NCBI GenBank assembly: GCA_940671915.1
Contig: CALNVZ010001883.1
Span: forward strand, 24,734-88,733
Direction of reading: 5' to 3'
Source of the DNA: Paracentrotus lividus
Lineage: Eukaryota > Echinodermata > Echinoidea > Camarodonta > Echinidae
Length of the DNA stretch: 64,000 bases
The notes under the pieces: generated by a model
The model's input: only the letters and a program-made list of their open reading frames with translations
The model's database searches: none
Told to the model about the DNA's origin: nothing
Part shown: in pieces, positions 22,626 through 35,559 of the stretch
Position numbering within the stretch: the stretch's first letter is position 1
Layout of the letters: every line of letters starts with the position of its first letter
Made by a program: the position numbers and the translations under genes

Positions 22626-23158
22626 TGTTTGTTGTTATGTGTGTCTTGTGCATGTGGGTGTTTTGTTTTGTTTTCTATTGTTACCATTAATAGTCCTATG
22701 AAATAAATATGAATTATTAATTGACATATGGTCCATAAAGTTCAAACCCTTCTTTGACTGTCAACAACCATGATTGACCAACCTATGGAATCACACTAGG
22801 AAAATGAAGGACAAAAATAAAAGTGAAAAGGTATGAGGTCATCGATATAACAACAGCACAGAGCAAACAATTCCGCAACATAAACGATAATAATATTATG
22901 ATGATTTTTTACAGCGCCTATCACTGACTGCAAGGCTCTTTATGCGCTTTTACAAAAAGGGAAATGTTAAAAAGGGTATAAAGACATAGTTAAAACAATA
23001 GTAAAAAGAATAGAGAGGAGAGGCGGACAGAGAGAGGAGAAGAGAGAAAACAGCAGTAGGAGAGCAGAGAGATAATGAATCATGACTCTACAATCCTGAT
23101 TTAAAAAGTACTGTCCTCCCTTTCTTTCCAAAGTGACAAACTCAATACTATAGGCCTA

Positions 23159-23345
23159 TTCAGGGGCGCGCGAGCCGGGGGGGGGGGGGGCTGGGGGGGC
23201 TGCAGCCCCCCCCCCCACTTTTTTCAAGCCAACGTGTACCAAAAATGCAAAATGACCATACATTTGTGATTTTAGCCTGTCAGCCCCCCCCCCCCCCACT
23301 TTGCGTTCAGCCCCTCCACTTTCAAAATCGCTCCGCGGCCCCTCT
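23159..23345 (+). repeat. G/C-homopolymer repeat, unit 1
   Basis: Begins CAGGGGCGCGCGAGCC, then a long G run, GCTGCAGCC, a C run, AAATGACCATACATTTGTGA, another C run and TCGCTCCGCGGCCCCT. The unit-2 copy is 31445-31615 and an inverted partial copy is 10520-10665. It may be a hAT-like or other MITE, but the opposite end was not recognised. Confidence 0.6.
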
Positions 23346-24129
23346 ATTGGCCCTACATTACATGTTGTAGAGGTTATATGCTGTGAAACTGGGACCAATC
23401 TTTATCTAGTTCCTGGGACTTAGCAATGTGTCAGCTGATTTGTTATTTTAATTTAACTATGACTTGATCTACCATCCTCATATCTTTTGAGAGCAAGTTG
23501 TAGTCCCCAGGTGGCTGATTGACATTCCACAGGAACAATCAAATGAAATCCTCTTATTAAGAGGGTGTGGCTAATTTTTTGGGCGTGGGAACCACTTTTC
23601 CAAAGTGCTGTACAGACTTCTTATTTGCACAGACCAGTGAGGTATGGAGACTATAGTCTCCACTCTAGCTGAATTTGTTTAAGTGTCAATTGAGTCTTGT
23701 GCTTGCACGACTACCCTTTATGGGGTTTACGGGACACGTAGCTTTGAAGACCAGCGGTTTATGTTATATTTCATATGACATCAAAACCAAAATTGTCCAC
23801 CAAAGGCTGATTTCCCTACCATTCGGTCCGGCCCCATACGCGGATGCGTTTGATTGAAGTCGAGATTCATATGTTTACAATTACATGTATAATTAATAAG
23901 AAAACGTTTCAATTCATCTTCAAGACCGCTTGAATGGTCTTCCCTGCCGACCCCCCCCCCCCCAATTTGTATATGCCAGTATAGATGTATACATTGCAAA
24001 TGCCAGGTATTTTAACGAGAATACATGTGTTTCTTCTCTTTTTCTATTGCAAATTAGATATGCATACCTTTGCACAACATGCAGGATACTGTTATTGATT
24101 CTATATTTTTTTTACAGTACAATTAATAG

Positions 24130-24690
24130 AGAGGGCAATTTCTATTTTTAAATGAAATATATTTTGAATTGGAGAATAGAGAGGAGAGAGAGAAAGAGTA
24201 ATTTTTTCCATCAACAATATAACTGTTATGATATGGTTTTTAATTTCATATATTTTTTTGTATGAGAAACAGAGGAGAGAGATAGCAATTATTGCTTTCA
24301 TGAACAAATATTAATGTAATTATATGTTTCCTATTTTCATATACATGTTATTGTTTGAGAGTAGAGAGAGAGGGCAATTATATTTGCGATAAAAATATAA
24401 ATGTAAGGACTTATGTTTCCTATTTCATGTTATTTTGTATTGAGGAGAGAGAGAGAGAGCGCGCGCGATTATTATTTTCATGAACAAATATAATGTAATG
24501 ATATGTTTCCTATTTCATATTATTTTGTTGTAATGGAGAGAGAACGAGAGATGAGAGAGCGATTATTGTTTCATGAACAATATAATGTAATTGATATGTT
24601 TCCTATTTCATTTTTGTATTAAGAGAGAGAGAAAGAGAGAGAGAGAGAATGTGATGAGTAATATAAATAGAATGCTAGTTTCCTCATTTC
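24130..24690 (+). repeat. GA-tract satellite, unit 1
   Basis: Five to six units of about 90-110 bp, each with a GAGA tract, a TTTCATGAACAAATATAA word and GATATGTTTCCTATTTCATA. The GA tracts are shortened and interrupted compared with the unit-2 copy. Confidence 0.8.
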
Positions 24691-24695
24691 ATATA

Positions 24696-25648
24696 GGTAC
24701 ATGCAGGTAATATGGACCCCCTAAGCTCATTTGCCTTATTTGGCATAAAAGTTACGGAAATGACACACAGTCTATCTTTGTTTATTTATGAATCAATAAC
24801 TTACTGCTCTAATTTTTATTGTTGAAGAAAAAGATTATCACCACCCCCCTGTCTGAATATTTCAAATGTTGACGTCATACCAAAAGTGCCCACATGCAGG
24901 TAATATGGGCACATGTATTATATATGTTTTATAAAAACTACAATGGACTCTACCATTGTCTGGAATTTGCTTATATTGTGAAACGCACCCTTTCAGTAAA
25001 ATTCATTGACTATATATTTCATTGTTATTATTTTGCATATTATTTCTTTTAATATTATTTAAATTATTATTTTTATATACAAGTCCATACAGGCATACAA
25101 TATGTTATTTATATTATTATATACTGGAATTAATACCCCCAAAAATCGTTAGCAAATAGATTGATGCCATTCCCAATAATAAGTACCAGAATCATTTCCA
25201 CCATTTTGGATGTCCCATATTATCTGTCACTAATGTTGCTGTGTCAGGCAGCAATTCAATTGCCATATGCACCCCTTCACTAAAACAAATCATTGCCTTG
25301 TACACGCTATATGATCAAAATTAAACTGTAAGCTCACTAAATGTACAAAACAATAGAAGGTTACTCCCTCAAGCACCTTTCACCATTACATTTCTGTGAG
25401 AATTTTCAAATTTACATTCAGGTAAAAAATGCCGTAAGTTTTTACCTACTAATTGGTTTTCAGCGATTTTCTCAGAGAATTTGCGCATCAGAGCTCTCAT
25501 TGCGATAATATTTTTCGTATACAGTTTATTATTGAACAAACATTTTGGTGGCTCATCCGGTCACCGGTCACCGGGTCGTACGGTCACGGACATGATTTGT
25601 TCAGGTGGCCCATATTACCTGCTGCGCCCATATTACCTGGATGTACCC
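24696..25648. mobile_element. TA-flanked element with GCAGGTAATATGG keyword, unit 1 copy
   Basis: Ends GGTACATGC (one G lost) and GTACCC are bordered by TA. The keyword occurs at 24703 and 24897 (194 bp apart) and inverted at 25610 and 25628 (18 bp apart, second copy with one mismatch). It is inserted inside the GA satellite. See the cleaner copy at 32970-33907. Confidence 0.75.
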
Positions 25649-26189
25649 TATTGTATTCGCCTCCAATAATATTTTGTTTTCGCATAATCTCTTTTTACTT
25701 ATTTTGTAATGAGATAGAGATAGATAGAGAGAGACGAGAGAGAGGAGGAGGGGGGGGGGGAGAGAAGAGAACGTTTATTGTTTTCAGATATACTATTTAT
25801 ATATAAAATAATTGTTTCACTAACGGTTACATGACAATGTGTGATTTGTGTTACTTACATATGGGAAATTGATTATGTATTCATGATAGTAATAATCGGG
25901 ATCCAGTACATGACATTTCACGTTCATTTCCAAATTGCATGACACGATAGAGAGAGAAGAGAGGGGAGGAGTAGAGGAGAGAGAGACAGAGAGAAAACTA
26001 TTATATATAGAAAACAAGACATAAGCGAGTAAGGAGTAAAAATGAAACTAAACTCTCAAACTGCGATAGGAAATTATCAGTTCGATAATGTTCAAGTATT
26101 GGTTATTTGCAGCGCCAATGCTGCATAAACTAGGAGTTATAAATATCGCAGTTTGACTCATTTCTGAATATGAAACCAGTAAACAACAG

Positions 26190-26224
26190 CTACAAAAAAA
26201 AAAGAAAAAAAAAAAAAAAAAAAA
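26190..26224 (+). repeat. Poly-A tract, unit 1
   Basis: An interrupted A run corresponding to the 54-base run at 34441-34494. Confidence 0.8.
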
Positions 26225-27354
26225 TCGATAGCTGCAATATTACCACAACTTATTAGACTTCTGTCTGCATCTGCTCGCGTCAGGTTTGGTAAGCTTAATC
26301 TGTGGATTAGCATTATCGATTTCTTTGGCGCTTGAACTATTGGCGGTTGGCAAAACAGCCAACGATGATGAAAAAAACAGAAAAAAATAACAACCGGATA
26401 TTCGTAAGAGTGCTGTTTCTGGAGGGGATGGACAAGCCTTTAGACTTTTCCTTATAAAATTTGATACCAGACCTTCGTTTTGCCTACAAATTTAGTATTT
26501 TTGGAAAGTGCAATAAACCAAGGCATACGTCATTAGTGAAACATATTTATGACAAAAAAATTTTTTTAGCAAACCATTGTCTCCGAAAGTCGATACAGCC
26601 GGGACTATTTACTCTGCGGTTAAACACATGTTTCTTCTTTCCCAGAAAAAAAAAATTTGATTAAATTTTACAAAAACAAATTATATTGATAAAGAAGCAG
26701 GAGGAAATGTTCCTTACACTTACTCATTAACTTTTTTTTTCATACGATCAGTCAGTGCGAGATATCGCTGTTCATATATTGGCCAGCAGTTACGTTGCAT
26801 ATCAAATGTGGCGTTGCGCTAAAACCCCCGGCACGCCGTGGTTCGCCTGCTGCACTGTTAAGATTAAAGAGAGGTCTCTCATTGTTTGTATTGCTCTACA
26901 ATGTAAAATAGATTTCTATTTTTTTTTTTTTGGGTCAACTCACATAGACTTAGTCTTAGCTGATTAATTTGAAAAGGGCAATAGTTAAAAATACATTTAC
27001 CTTAGTCTTAGTGTTTAATCAAGCATTTCCTTTTCAACAAGATAAAACTCTGTCTATATAAAGGTTTTGAGCAAGCGCGGTGATGGTCATGTCATGGGCG
27101 CTGGAGGTTACGGAAAGATGAAAAAAATAATACACTACAATTTGCCTACTTCGTCACAGTATGCAGAAACTAATGAAAACGTTTGCGAGCGCAAAGCGCG
27201 AGCCAAATTTTGCCTTATAAGAAACATTTAGCATTTTATTGACATGCATTTTATTTATCTTTATAGCTTCACAACGTAAATCACTAATAAAATAAAAAAA
27301 ATGTTAAGGCTTAGAATTCGAGAGGAGGGGGGGGGATCTACCCCCAGAAAAAAA

Positions 27355-27900
27355 AAATTGCCCGCTTAAAGGTTTTGAGACATTCCGAATGCAAAGCATT
27401 TATAGGAACCTACGTTGTTGAGCTGTCCCTTTTCTGTTTGCCATAATTTGTTATAATGGAACAACGAGAGGTTGCAGTCAACTTCTTGTGTTTGGTATAA
27501 TAATGTCAAGAATCTTTCATGGCTTTCTTTTTGACTAGTCTGACGCAATCTCATTGCCCCTTATACACAATGTGATTGATCCATTCAAAGGAAAAAAAAA
27601 AAAAAAAAAGGACATCCATCAATTTCAGAATGTTAATATTAATAATATTTCATTTACAATTAGCACATCTAATGAGTATGACTATCATTTGCTAGATCAG
27701 ATAAAGGCATCGCTCAATATTATCACGAACGGGATACCGCGAATAAATTGTTTTATCACTCAAGTGCCATAAGGTGGCTACTGTTCTGCTCTCACGATGC
27801 ACACGTTCTGACAACCTAAAGTTTTTCAGTACATCATAATAAGAGCCCAAAAAAGGCGGCTCCTGTCCTTCCATCTTCGAGTTTTTGATCTATCTGTGTA
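27355..27900 (-). pseudogene. LINE RNase H relic, unit 1 copy
   Basis: Minus-strand counterpart of 35560-36175, with more frame breaks. GSYYDVLKNFRLS and YNKLWQTE remain readable. Its extra indels are attributed to read noise in this unit. Confidence 0.6.
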
Positions 27901-27915
27901 TATAGATTCGAATTC

Positions 27916-28615
27916 AGCGAAAAGTGTACACGGCCAAAAAGTTGAGTCCAAATTTAGAACCTCTTGTGATGGATTTAAGTCCTTTGACCCACTAAAATGT
28001 CAAACATATCAACCTATCCGTATGATAATTGCCACGGCTTTATCTTCCCAAATTGGCTTTGTGGCAGAGGGGTTAAAGTTAAAACATATTTTTTGCATGT
28101 TACCTACGATACACGTACCCTAATTGATACACTCAGAATTTTGCGCCCTAATATACATTCCTTCCAATATGTCATTCCATATCCATCAATAAGATCTTAA
28201 CGATAGTTAAAATCGTAATAGCAGGGCTTGTGCCTCCTAAATTCCTTGTATTGCCATATCTCATTAAGTTCTGCTTCAGACAAACTGTTTTGAAAACATG
28301 GAGTTGTGTCAAGTTTGCATTGTTTAATCTTCACGAGGCTAATTAAGATATGTCATATCTTACTGAAAAAAAAAAAAGAATGACTCCTCATTAAAACCTT
28401 AAAAAATTGGAAGCCGCCATTACTTTTGTTTATTAGAAGAGCTTAGAAACAATGATTCGTAGGTAACATATGTAGCCTATAACAGCATAAAGTATTATTT
28501 CATACTAAAAATTTGTTTTTAATCAATTATACTAATAATCATGCAAGGGTATGGAAAACTACTCTTTCTAGTTAAAAATTATTTTTTCATCAGCCAATAT
28601 ATGGAACAACTGCCA
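27916..28615 (+). repeat. Dispersed repeat R, unit 1 copy
   Basis: Plus-orientation copy of the repeat at 36176-36880 with the GTTACCTACGAATAC word at 28099 (one base lost) and inverted at about 28454. Confidence 0.75.
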
Positions 28616-30000
28616 AGTATTAGGGAAACACTAACATTTAAACTAAAAAACGCCTATATTTGAGTCCTGTTATTCTATGCAATATTCTTTTAGTCAGATT
28701 ATATGCGTACTAGTAGTGTAAGGTATTTTTTCAACATTGCCTTTGATAACAAACATAAAACCGATTAACTTGATAACGTCTAACTAAAGATTACACTTGA
28801 GAATTAATATATATTGCGATTATTTATTAATAGCATTCAGGCCCTAGCTAACAATAAAGAATTGAATACGATACTTCTGTTTACATACATACTTTACCCA
28901 ATTCGAAAAAAAAGTTAATCAAATGTCTTTCCAACGAACATTACATTACAGATGTAAGCAACTTTTTTTTTTAATGATTCACAAACTGTATAGGCCATTC
29001 TTTCTCATGTTTTTCTGATATTCAATATTACATAGCATGAAACCATAACGAACAAAATAGAAGCTTGTATTCATTTTTAAATCTAAGATTTTTTAAACCC
29101 TTCTCTTTAAAAAAAAGAAAAAAAATGATTGTATCGTCGTATATATTCTAGGCACTTACATGCATGTTATCAAAATGTATGAGAAGACTTTAAATCAATT
29201 ATTATCCCATTCTGTTATTCTTATTCCAATTATACTATTTTATGGGCACCAGTGGTGTTCTTTGACTGTTTATGAGTTAATATCATCATGTTAAAAAAAT
29301 AATTACTGTTCTTGATATGTGATACGAAATTTGAAAAAAGTAAAGACCTTTGTGCTTAAAACGTACCAAAATAAAGTATTTAGAGAATATAATACGTCAA
29401 CGACACAACCCATGCTGAATATCCCAACCAAATTGTTTTCTACTGCACTGCATGATTAAACAGAGAGGGATATACGTCCTGCATCTGTCACTTACATCAT
29501 TTCATTTTTCATGGAAATAAAAATAAAAATTAAGTTGAACTTTACTTAAAAACATGGTTCGATAACCTTATTGAAATTAATGCGTCAGAGTAAAATACGC
29601 ATAAAATCCCAAGTTGGGAAATTGCGAGATAACTTGAAATGAGGCAAAGTTTGCTTTGAATATTGAACTCCAGATTGCAATTATTAATAAGAAATATAAT
29701 ACCTGGTATATGAAATATATATAAAAAAAAATCAAACGTTTTTAGTTTCATTTTATTTTTATAAGTAATGAAAATCAATCTCAGTAATATTATTGATTGA
29801 GGTACCCTCTAACATTCCTAACAAACCATATGATACGACAATTAGAATTATACGACCGTAAAAGATAGTGGATTTGCGATTATTTGCGACAATGGTTAAC
29901 GGCACAAACGTTGGGAAGAAGTTTTTTTGAAACATCAGATTTATCATTTAATGTATACCAGCGTTTGTGTTATATTATAAAAAAAAAAAAAACTTGATTT
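28616..30000. other. AT-rich sequence, no gene, unit 1
   Basis: Counterpart of 36881-38260; no credible frame. The first part of the CR1-like LINE follows at about 30010-30211 and is cut off by the unit boundary. Confidence 0.4.
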
Positions 30001-30218
30001 TATATTTACCTTCGCATGAGGTGAAGCTTAGTCAAAATGATAAACCGTGGTACACCATATTAAATCACTTATACGTGGGACCGACAAAAAGGTTTAAAAG
30101 AAACGGATATCTTTGGAGACATTAAGAAATAAAGTTGCTCAAGCCATTTCTGTTGAAAAAGGAATTATTATAACCTATCGTATTAAAAAGAAAAGCTGAG
30201 AATCCTTCAGCATCTCCA

Positions 30219-32389
30219 AAATGATTGTACACAAATTTAAATTGACAAACTTTTCAAAATGGCATACATGTATTCCAACTAGAAGATATCATTAAAATGC
30301 CATTAAAAAAAAAAAATCATGTATAGGATCGAATTTCTTCCTACCTTTACTATCCCTAATATAGGCCTACAATAATTTGTGATGATTAGTTACAGAAAGC
30401 TTCACATAAAAGTTCTAACCTGACGTAGGCTTAAAATAATGAATGGTCATATTTAAATGACTCCATGATCTGGCTTCTATACACTCTCCATGGTCAGCTG
30501 TTGGATCCGGATTCAAGATCAAATTTTCTGATTGACTAGGGTTCTGCGTCCAAAGGCTCAGAAATAGGTCGTCATAGGAAGAAAGCTTCGGCTTTTCTTT
30601 TAACGGATGAAGAAGTTAAAATTGAATTTTACACTTCATTTTAGAGTGAGGTGTATAGGCCCATTTATAACATTGTACTGCATATAACAATAAGCCACTT
30701 CTGTTTGAACACTTTATGCGATTGATAAACCACAAATTTGACGTAACCACCAAAATACTAGTTATTGTAAGTGTATGTGAATATAATGGAAAGCTGACCA
30801 AACTGAGCTTTCTTGTTTGATTTACGTTTTTTGTTTTTGTTTTGTTTGTTTGTTTGTTTATTTTTGGGGGGGATTGTTGCTTGTTTGTTTTCTTCTTTGT
30901 TTTTTGTTTGTTTGTGTGTCTGTGTGTGTGTGTGTTTTGTTTTGTTTTTTCTATTGTTACCATTAATGACCTATGAAATAAATATGAATTATTAATTGAC
31001 ATATGGTCCATAAAGTTTCCAACCCTTCTTTGACTGTCAACAACCATGATTGACCAACCTATGGAATCACACTCAGGAAAATGAAGGACAAAATATAAAT
31101 TGAAAAAGGATGTAGGTCTTATCGAACTAACAACAGCACAGAGCAAACAATTCCGCAACATATAACGATAATAATATTATGATGATTTTTACAGCGCCTA
31201 TCACTGACTGCCAAGGCGTCTTTATGCGCTTTTACAAAAAGGAAATGTTAAAAAGGGTATAAAAGACATAGTAAAAACAATAGTAAAAAGAATAGAGAGG
31301 AGAGAGGGACAGGAGAGAGAGAGAGAGAGAAACAGAGAGAGAGAGAGAGAGATAATGAATTATGACTCTACAATCCTGATTTAAAAAGTACTGTCCTCCC
31401 TTTCTTTTCCAAAGCTGACAAACTCAATACTATAGGCCTATTCAGGCGGCCGCGAGCCGGGGGGGGGGGGCTGGGGGGCTGCAGCCCCCCCCCCCACTTT
31501 TTTCAGCCAACGTGTACAAAAATGCAAAATGACCATACATTGTGATTTTTAGCCTGTCAGCCCCCCCCCCCCCCACTTTGGTTCAGCCCCTCCACTTTCA
31601 AAATCGCTCCGCGGCCCCTGCTATTGGCCTACATTACATGTTGTAGAGGTATATGTGTGAAACTGGACCATTCTTATCAGTCTCCTGGGACTTAGCAATG
31701 TGGTCAGCTGATTTGTTATTTTAATTTAACTAGTGACTTGATCTACCATCCTCATAATCTTTGAGAGCAAGTGTAGTCCCCAAGGTGGCTGATTGACATT
31801 CCACAGGAACCAATCAAATGAAATCCTCTTATTAGAGGGTGTGGCTAATTTTTTGGCGTGGGAACCACTTTTCCAAAGTCTGTACAGACTCTTATTTGAC
31901 ACAGACAGTGAGTATGGAGACTAGTCTCCACTCTAGACTGAAATTTGTTTAAGTGTCAAATTGAGTCTGTGCTTGCAGACTACCCTATTATGGGGTTTAC
32001 GGGACACGTAGCTTTGAAAGACCAGTCGTTTATGTATATTTCATATGACCATCAAAACACAAAATTGTCCACAAAGGCTGATTTCACCTTACCATTCGGT
32101 CCGGCCCCATCGGGATGGTTTGATTGAAGTCGAGATCATATTTTACAAATTACATGTATAATAATAAAGTAAACGGTTTCAATTCATCTCAAGACCGCTT
32201 GAATGTCTTCCCTGCCGACCCCCCCCCCCCCCCCCCCAATTTGTATGCCAGTAGAATGTATACACTTGCAAATGCAGGTATTTAACGAGAATACATGTGT
32301 TCTCTTTTTTTCTATTGCAAATTAGATATGCATACCTTTGCACAAACATGCAGGTATACTGTTATTGATTCTATATTTTTTTACAGTAC
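30219..32389. other. Unit 2 left part: simple repeats and a G/C repeat, no gene
   Basis: Holds the (GTTT)n/(GT)n tract at 30825-30955, a GA tract at 31296-31352, and the G/C-homopolymer repeat at 31445-31615. The 181-codon minus frame at 30616-31161 is driven by the simple tract and is not credible. Confidence 0.5.
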
Positions 32390-32965
32390 AATTAATAGAG
32401 AGGGCAATTTCTATTTTTTGAAATGAAATATATTTTGAATTGAGAAATAGAGAGAGAGAGAGAAAGAGTAATTTTTTTCATCAACAAATATAACTGTAAT
32501 GATATGTTTTTAATTTCATATATTTTTTTGTATTGAGAAACAGAGAGAGAGAGATAGCAATTATTGCTTTCATGAACAAATATTAATGTAATTATATGTT
32601 TCCTATTTTCATATACATGTATTTTGTATTGAGAGAGAGAGAGAGAGGGCAATTATTATTTGCATGAACAAATATAAATGTAAGGATATGTTTCCTATTT
32701 CATATATTTTGTATTGAGAGAGAGAGAGAGAGCGCGCGCGATTATTATTTTCATGAACAAATATAAATGTAATGATATGTTTCCTATTTCATATATTTTG
32801 TATTGAGAGAGAGAGAGAGAGAGAGAGAGCGATTATTGTTTTCATGAACAAATATAAATGTAATGATATGTTTCCTATTTCATTTTTGTATTAAGAGAGA
32901 GAGAAAGAGAGAGAGAGAGAATGTGATGAGTAATTATAAATAGAATGCTATGTTTCCTCATTTCA
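32390..32965 (+). repeat. GA-tract satellite, unit 2
   Basis: Cleaner array of five to six units: (GA)n, TTTTCATGAACAAATATAA, TGTAATGATATGTTTCCTAT, TTCATATATTTTGTATT. The TA-flanked element at 32970 is inserted at its right edge, and GA sequence resumes at about 33965. Confidence 0.85.
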
Positions 32966-32969
32966 TATA

Positions 32970-33907
32970 GGGTACATGCAGGTAATATGGACCCCCTAAG
33001 CTCATTTGCCTTATTTGCATAAAATTACGAAATGACACACAGTCTAATCTTTGTTTATATGAATCAATAACTACTGCTCTAATTTTTATTGTGAAGAAAA
33101 ACAATTATCACCAACCCCCCTGTCTGCAATATTCAAATGTTGACGTCATTACCAAAGTGCCCAACATGCAGGTAATATGGGCACATGTATTTAATGTATG
33201 TTTTAAAAACTACAATGACTCTACCATGTCTGGAATTTGCTTATATTGTTGAAAGACCCTTCAGTAAATCATTTGACTATATATTTCATTGTTATGTATT
33301 TTGCATATTATTTCTTTTTTAATATTATTTAAATATTATTTTTATTATACAAGTCCATACAGGCATACAATATGTTATTTATATTAATTATATACTGGAA
33401 TATACCCCCAAAAATCGTAGCAAATAGATTGATGCCTCATCCCAATAATAAGTACCAGAATCATTTCCACCATTTTGGATGTCCCATATTATCTGCACTA
33501 ATGTTGCTGTGTCAGGCAAGCATTCAATGCCATATTGCACCCCTTCACTAAAACAAATTGCCTTGTACACGCTAGTATGATCAAAATTAAACTGTAAGCT
33601 CACTAAATGTACAAAACAATAGAGGTTACCCCCTCAAGCACTCTTTCACCATTACATTCTGTGAAATTTCAAATTTTACATCAGGGTAAAAAAATGCCGT
33701 AAGTTTTACCTACCTTATTGGTTTTCAGCGATTTTCTCAGAGAAATTTCGGCATCAGATGCTCTCATGACGATAAATTTTCGTATACAGTTTATATGAAC
33801 AACATTATGGTGCTCATACCGGTCACCGGTCACCGGTCGACGGTCACGACATGATTTGGTTCAGGTGGCCCATATTACCTGCTGGCCCATATTACCTGCA
33901 TGTACCC
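32970..33907. mobile_element. TA-flanked element with GCAGGTAATATGG keyword
   Basis: Ends GGGTACATGCAGG and CCTGCATGTACCC are bordered by TA (32968-32969, 33908-33909). The keyword GCAGGTAATATGG lies inside the left end (32978) and again 190 bp further (33168). It is inverted twice at the right (33870 and 33887, 17 bp apart). The interior has a minus-strand 71-codon frame (33388-33603) and a run of CCGGTCA words near 33820-33840. Non-autonomous; sits inside a GA satellite. Confidence 0.85.
33388..33603 (-). other. Exon-like frame inside the TA element
   Basis: On the minus strand the frame follows an acceptor-like GAGCTTACAG and reads FNFDHTSVYKAICFSEGVQY, then a non-repetitive segment ending SIYLLRFLGVYSSI and a stop. 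Composition is balanced for coding, but I do not recognise the protein. In unit 1 the same stretch is broken by indels. It could be a captured host exon or a chance frame. Confidence 0.25.
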
Positions 33908-33978
33908 TATTGTATTCGCTCAATAATATTTTGTTTTCGCATTAATCTCTTTTACTTATTTTGTAATGAGATAGAGAT

Positions 33979-34012
<34 letters not shown>

Positions 34013-34439
34013 GGGGGAGAGAGAGAGAAAGTTTATTGTTTTCATGAATATATATTTATATATAAATAATTGTTTCACTAACGGTACATGACAATGTGTG
34101 ATTTGTGTACTTACATATGGAAATTGATTATGTATTCAATGATAGTAATAATCGGGATCAGTACATGACATTTCACGTTCATTTCCAAATTGCATGACAC
34201 GATAGAGAGAGAGAGAGAGGGGGGAGAGAGGGAGAGAGAAGACAGAGAGAAAAATATATATATAGAAAACAAGACTAAGGAGTAAGGAGTAAATGAAACT
34301 AATACTCAAACTGCGATAGGAAACTTATCAGTTCGATAATGTTCAAGTATTTGGTTATTTGCAGCGCAATGCTGCATACAACGTAGGGTATAAATATCGC
34401 AGTTGACTCATTTCTGAATATGAACAGTAACAACAGCTA

Positions 34440-34440
<1 letters not shown>

Positions 34441-34494
<54 letters not shown>
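34441..34494 (+). repeat. Poly-A tract, 54 bases
   Basis: Uninterrupted A run; unit 1 has a shorter, interrupted version. Confidence 0.95.
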
Positions 34495-34496
<2 letters not shown>

Positions 34497-35559
34497 GATA
34501 GCTGCAATATACCACAACTTTAGACTTCTGTCTGCATTCTGCTCGCGTCAGGTTGGTAAGCCTAATCTGTGGATTAGCATTATCGATTTCTTGGGCTTGA
34601 ACTATGGCGGTTGCAAAACAGCCAACGATGGAGAAAAAAAACAGAAAAAAATAACAACCGGATATTCGTAAGAAGTGCTTTTCTGGAGGGGATGGACAAG
34701 CCTTTAGACTTTTCCTTATAAAATTGTAACCAGACCTTCGTTTGCTACAAATTTAGTATTTTTGGAAAGGCAATAAACCAGGCTATAACGTCATTTAGTG
34801 AACAATATTTCATGACAATTTTTTAGCAAACCATTGTCTCCGAAAGTCGATACAGGAGACTATTTACTCTGCGGTTAAAACACATGTTTCTTCTTTCCCA
34901 GAAAAAAAAAAAATTTGATAAATTTTACAAAAACAAAATTATATTGATAAGAAGCAGGAGGAAATTTCCTACAACTTACTCATTAACTTTTTTTTTCATA
35001 CGATCAGTCAGTGCGGAGATATCGCTGTTCATATATTGGCCAGCAGTTACGTTTTGATATCAATGGCGTTTGCGCTAAAACCCCCGGCACGCCAGTGGTT
35101 CGCTGCTGGCACGTTAAGAGTTAAGAGACGTCTCTCATTGTTGTATTGTCTACAATGTAAAATAGAATGTTCTATTTTTTTTTTTTTGGTCAAACTTCAC
35201 ATAGACTAGTCTTAGCTGATTAATTTGAAAAGGGCAATAGTTAAAAATACATTTACCTAGTCTTAGTTGTTTAATCAAGCATTCCTTTTCACAAGATAAA
35301 CTCTGTCTATATAAAGGTTTTGAGCAAGCGCGGTGATGTCATGTCATGGGGGCGGGAGGTACGGAAAGTGAAAAAAAATAATACACTACAATTTGCCTAC
35401 TTCGCACAGTATGCAGAAACTAATGAAAACGTTTGCGAGCGCAAAGCGCGAGCCGAAAATTTTGCCTTATAAGAACATTTAGCATTTTATTTGACATGCA
35501 TTTTATTATCTTTATTAGCTTCACAACGTAATCACTAAATAAAATAAAAAAATGTTAAG
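34495..35559. other. No gene recognised, unit 2
   Basis: AT-rich sequence including the dispersed word GCGAGCGCAAAGCGCGAGCC (35434-35453). No credible coding frame. Confidence 0.35.

Larger units (their letters stand above)
21948..30211 (+). repeat. Tandem unit 1 (8.26 kb), probable noisy gap-fill copy
   Basis: Aligns end to end with 30218-38485. Differences are dominated by isolated one-base insertions and deletions spread evenly, including in non-repeat sequence. Where the independent copy of repeat R (1996-3975) can arbitrate, for example around 27985-28080, the extra or missing bases are private to unit 1. This is the signature of uncorrected long-read sequence rather than evolution. Its frames should not be trusted. 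Confidence 0.85.

Noticed and set aside
30616..31161. 181-codon minus-strand gene
   Set aside because: The frame runs through a GTTT/GT simple tract (Lys/Thr/Asn-rich) and is not open in the other tandem unit.
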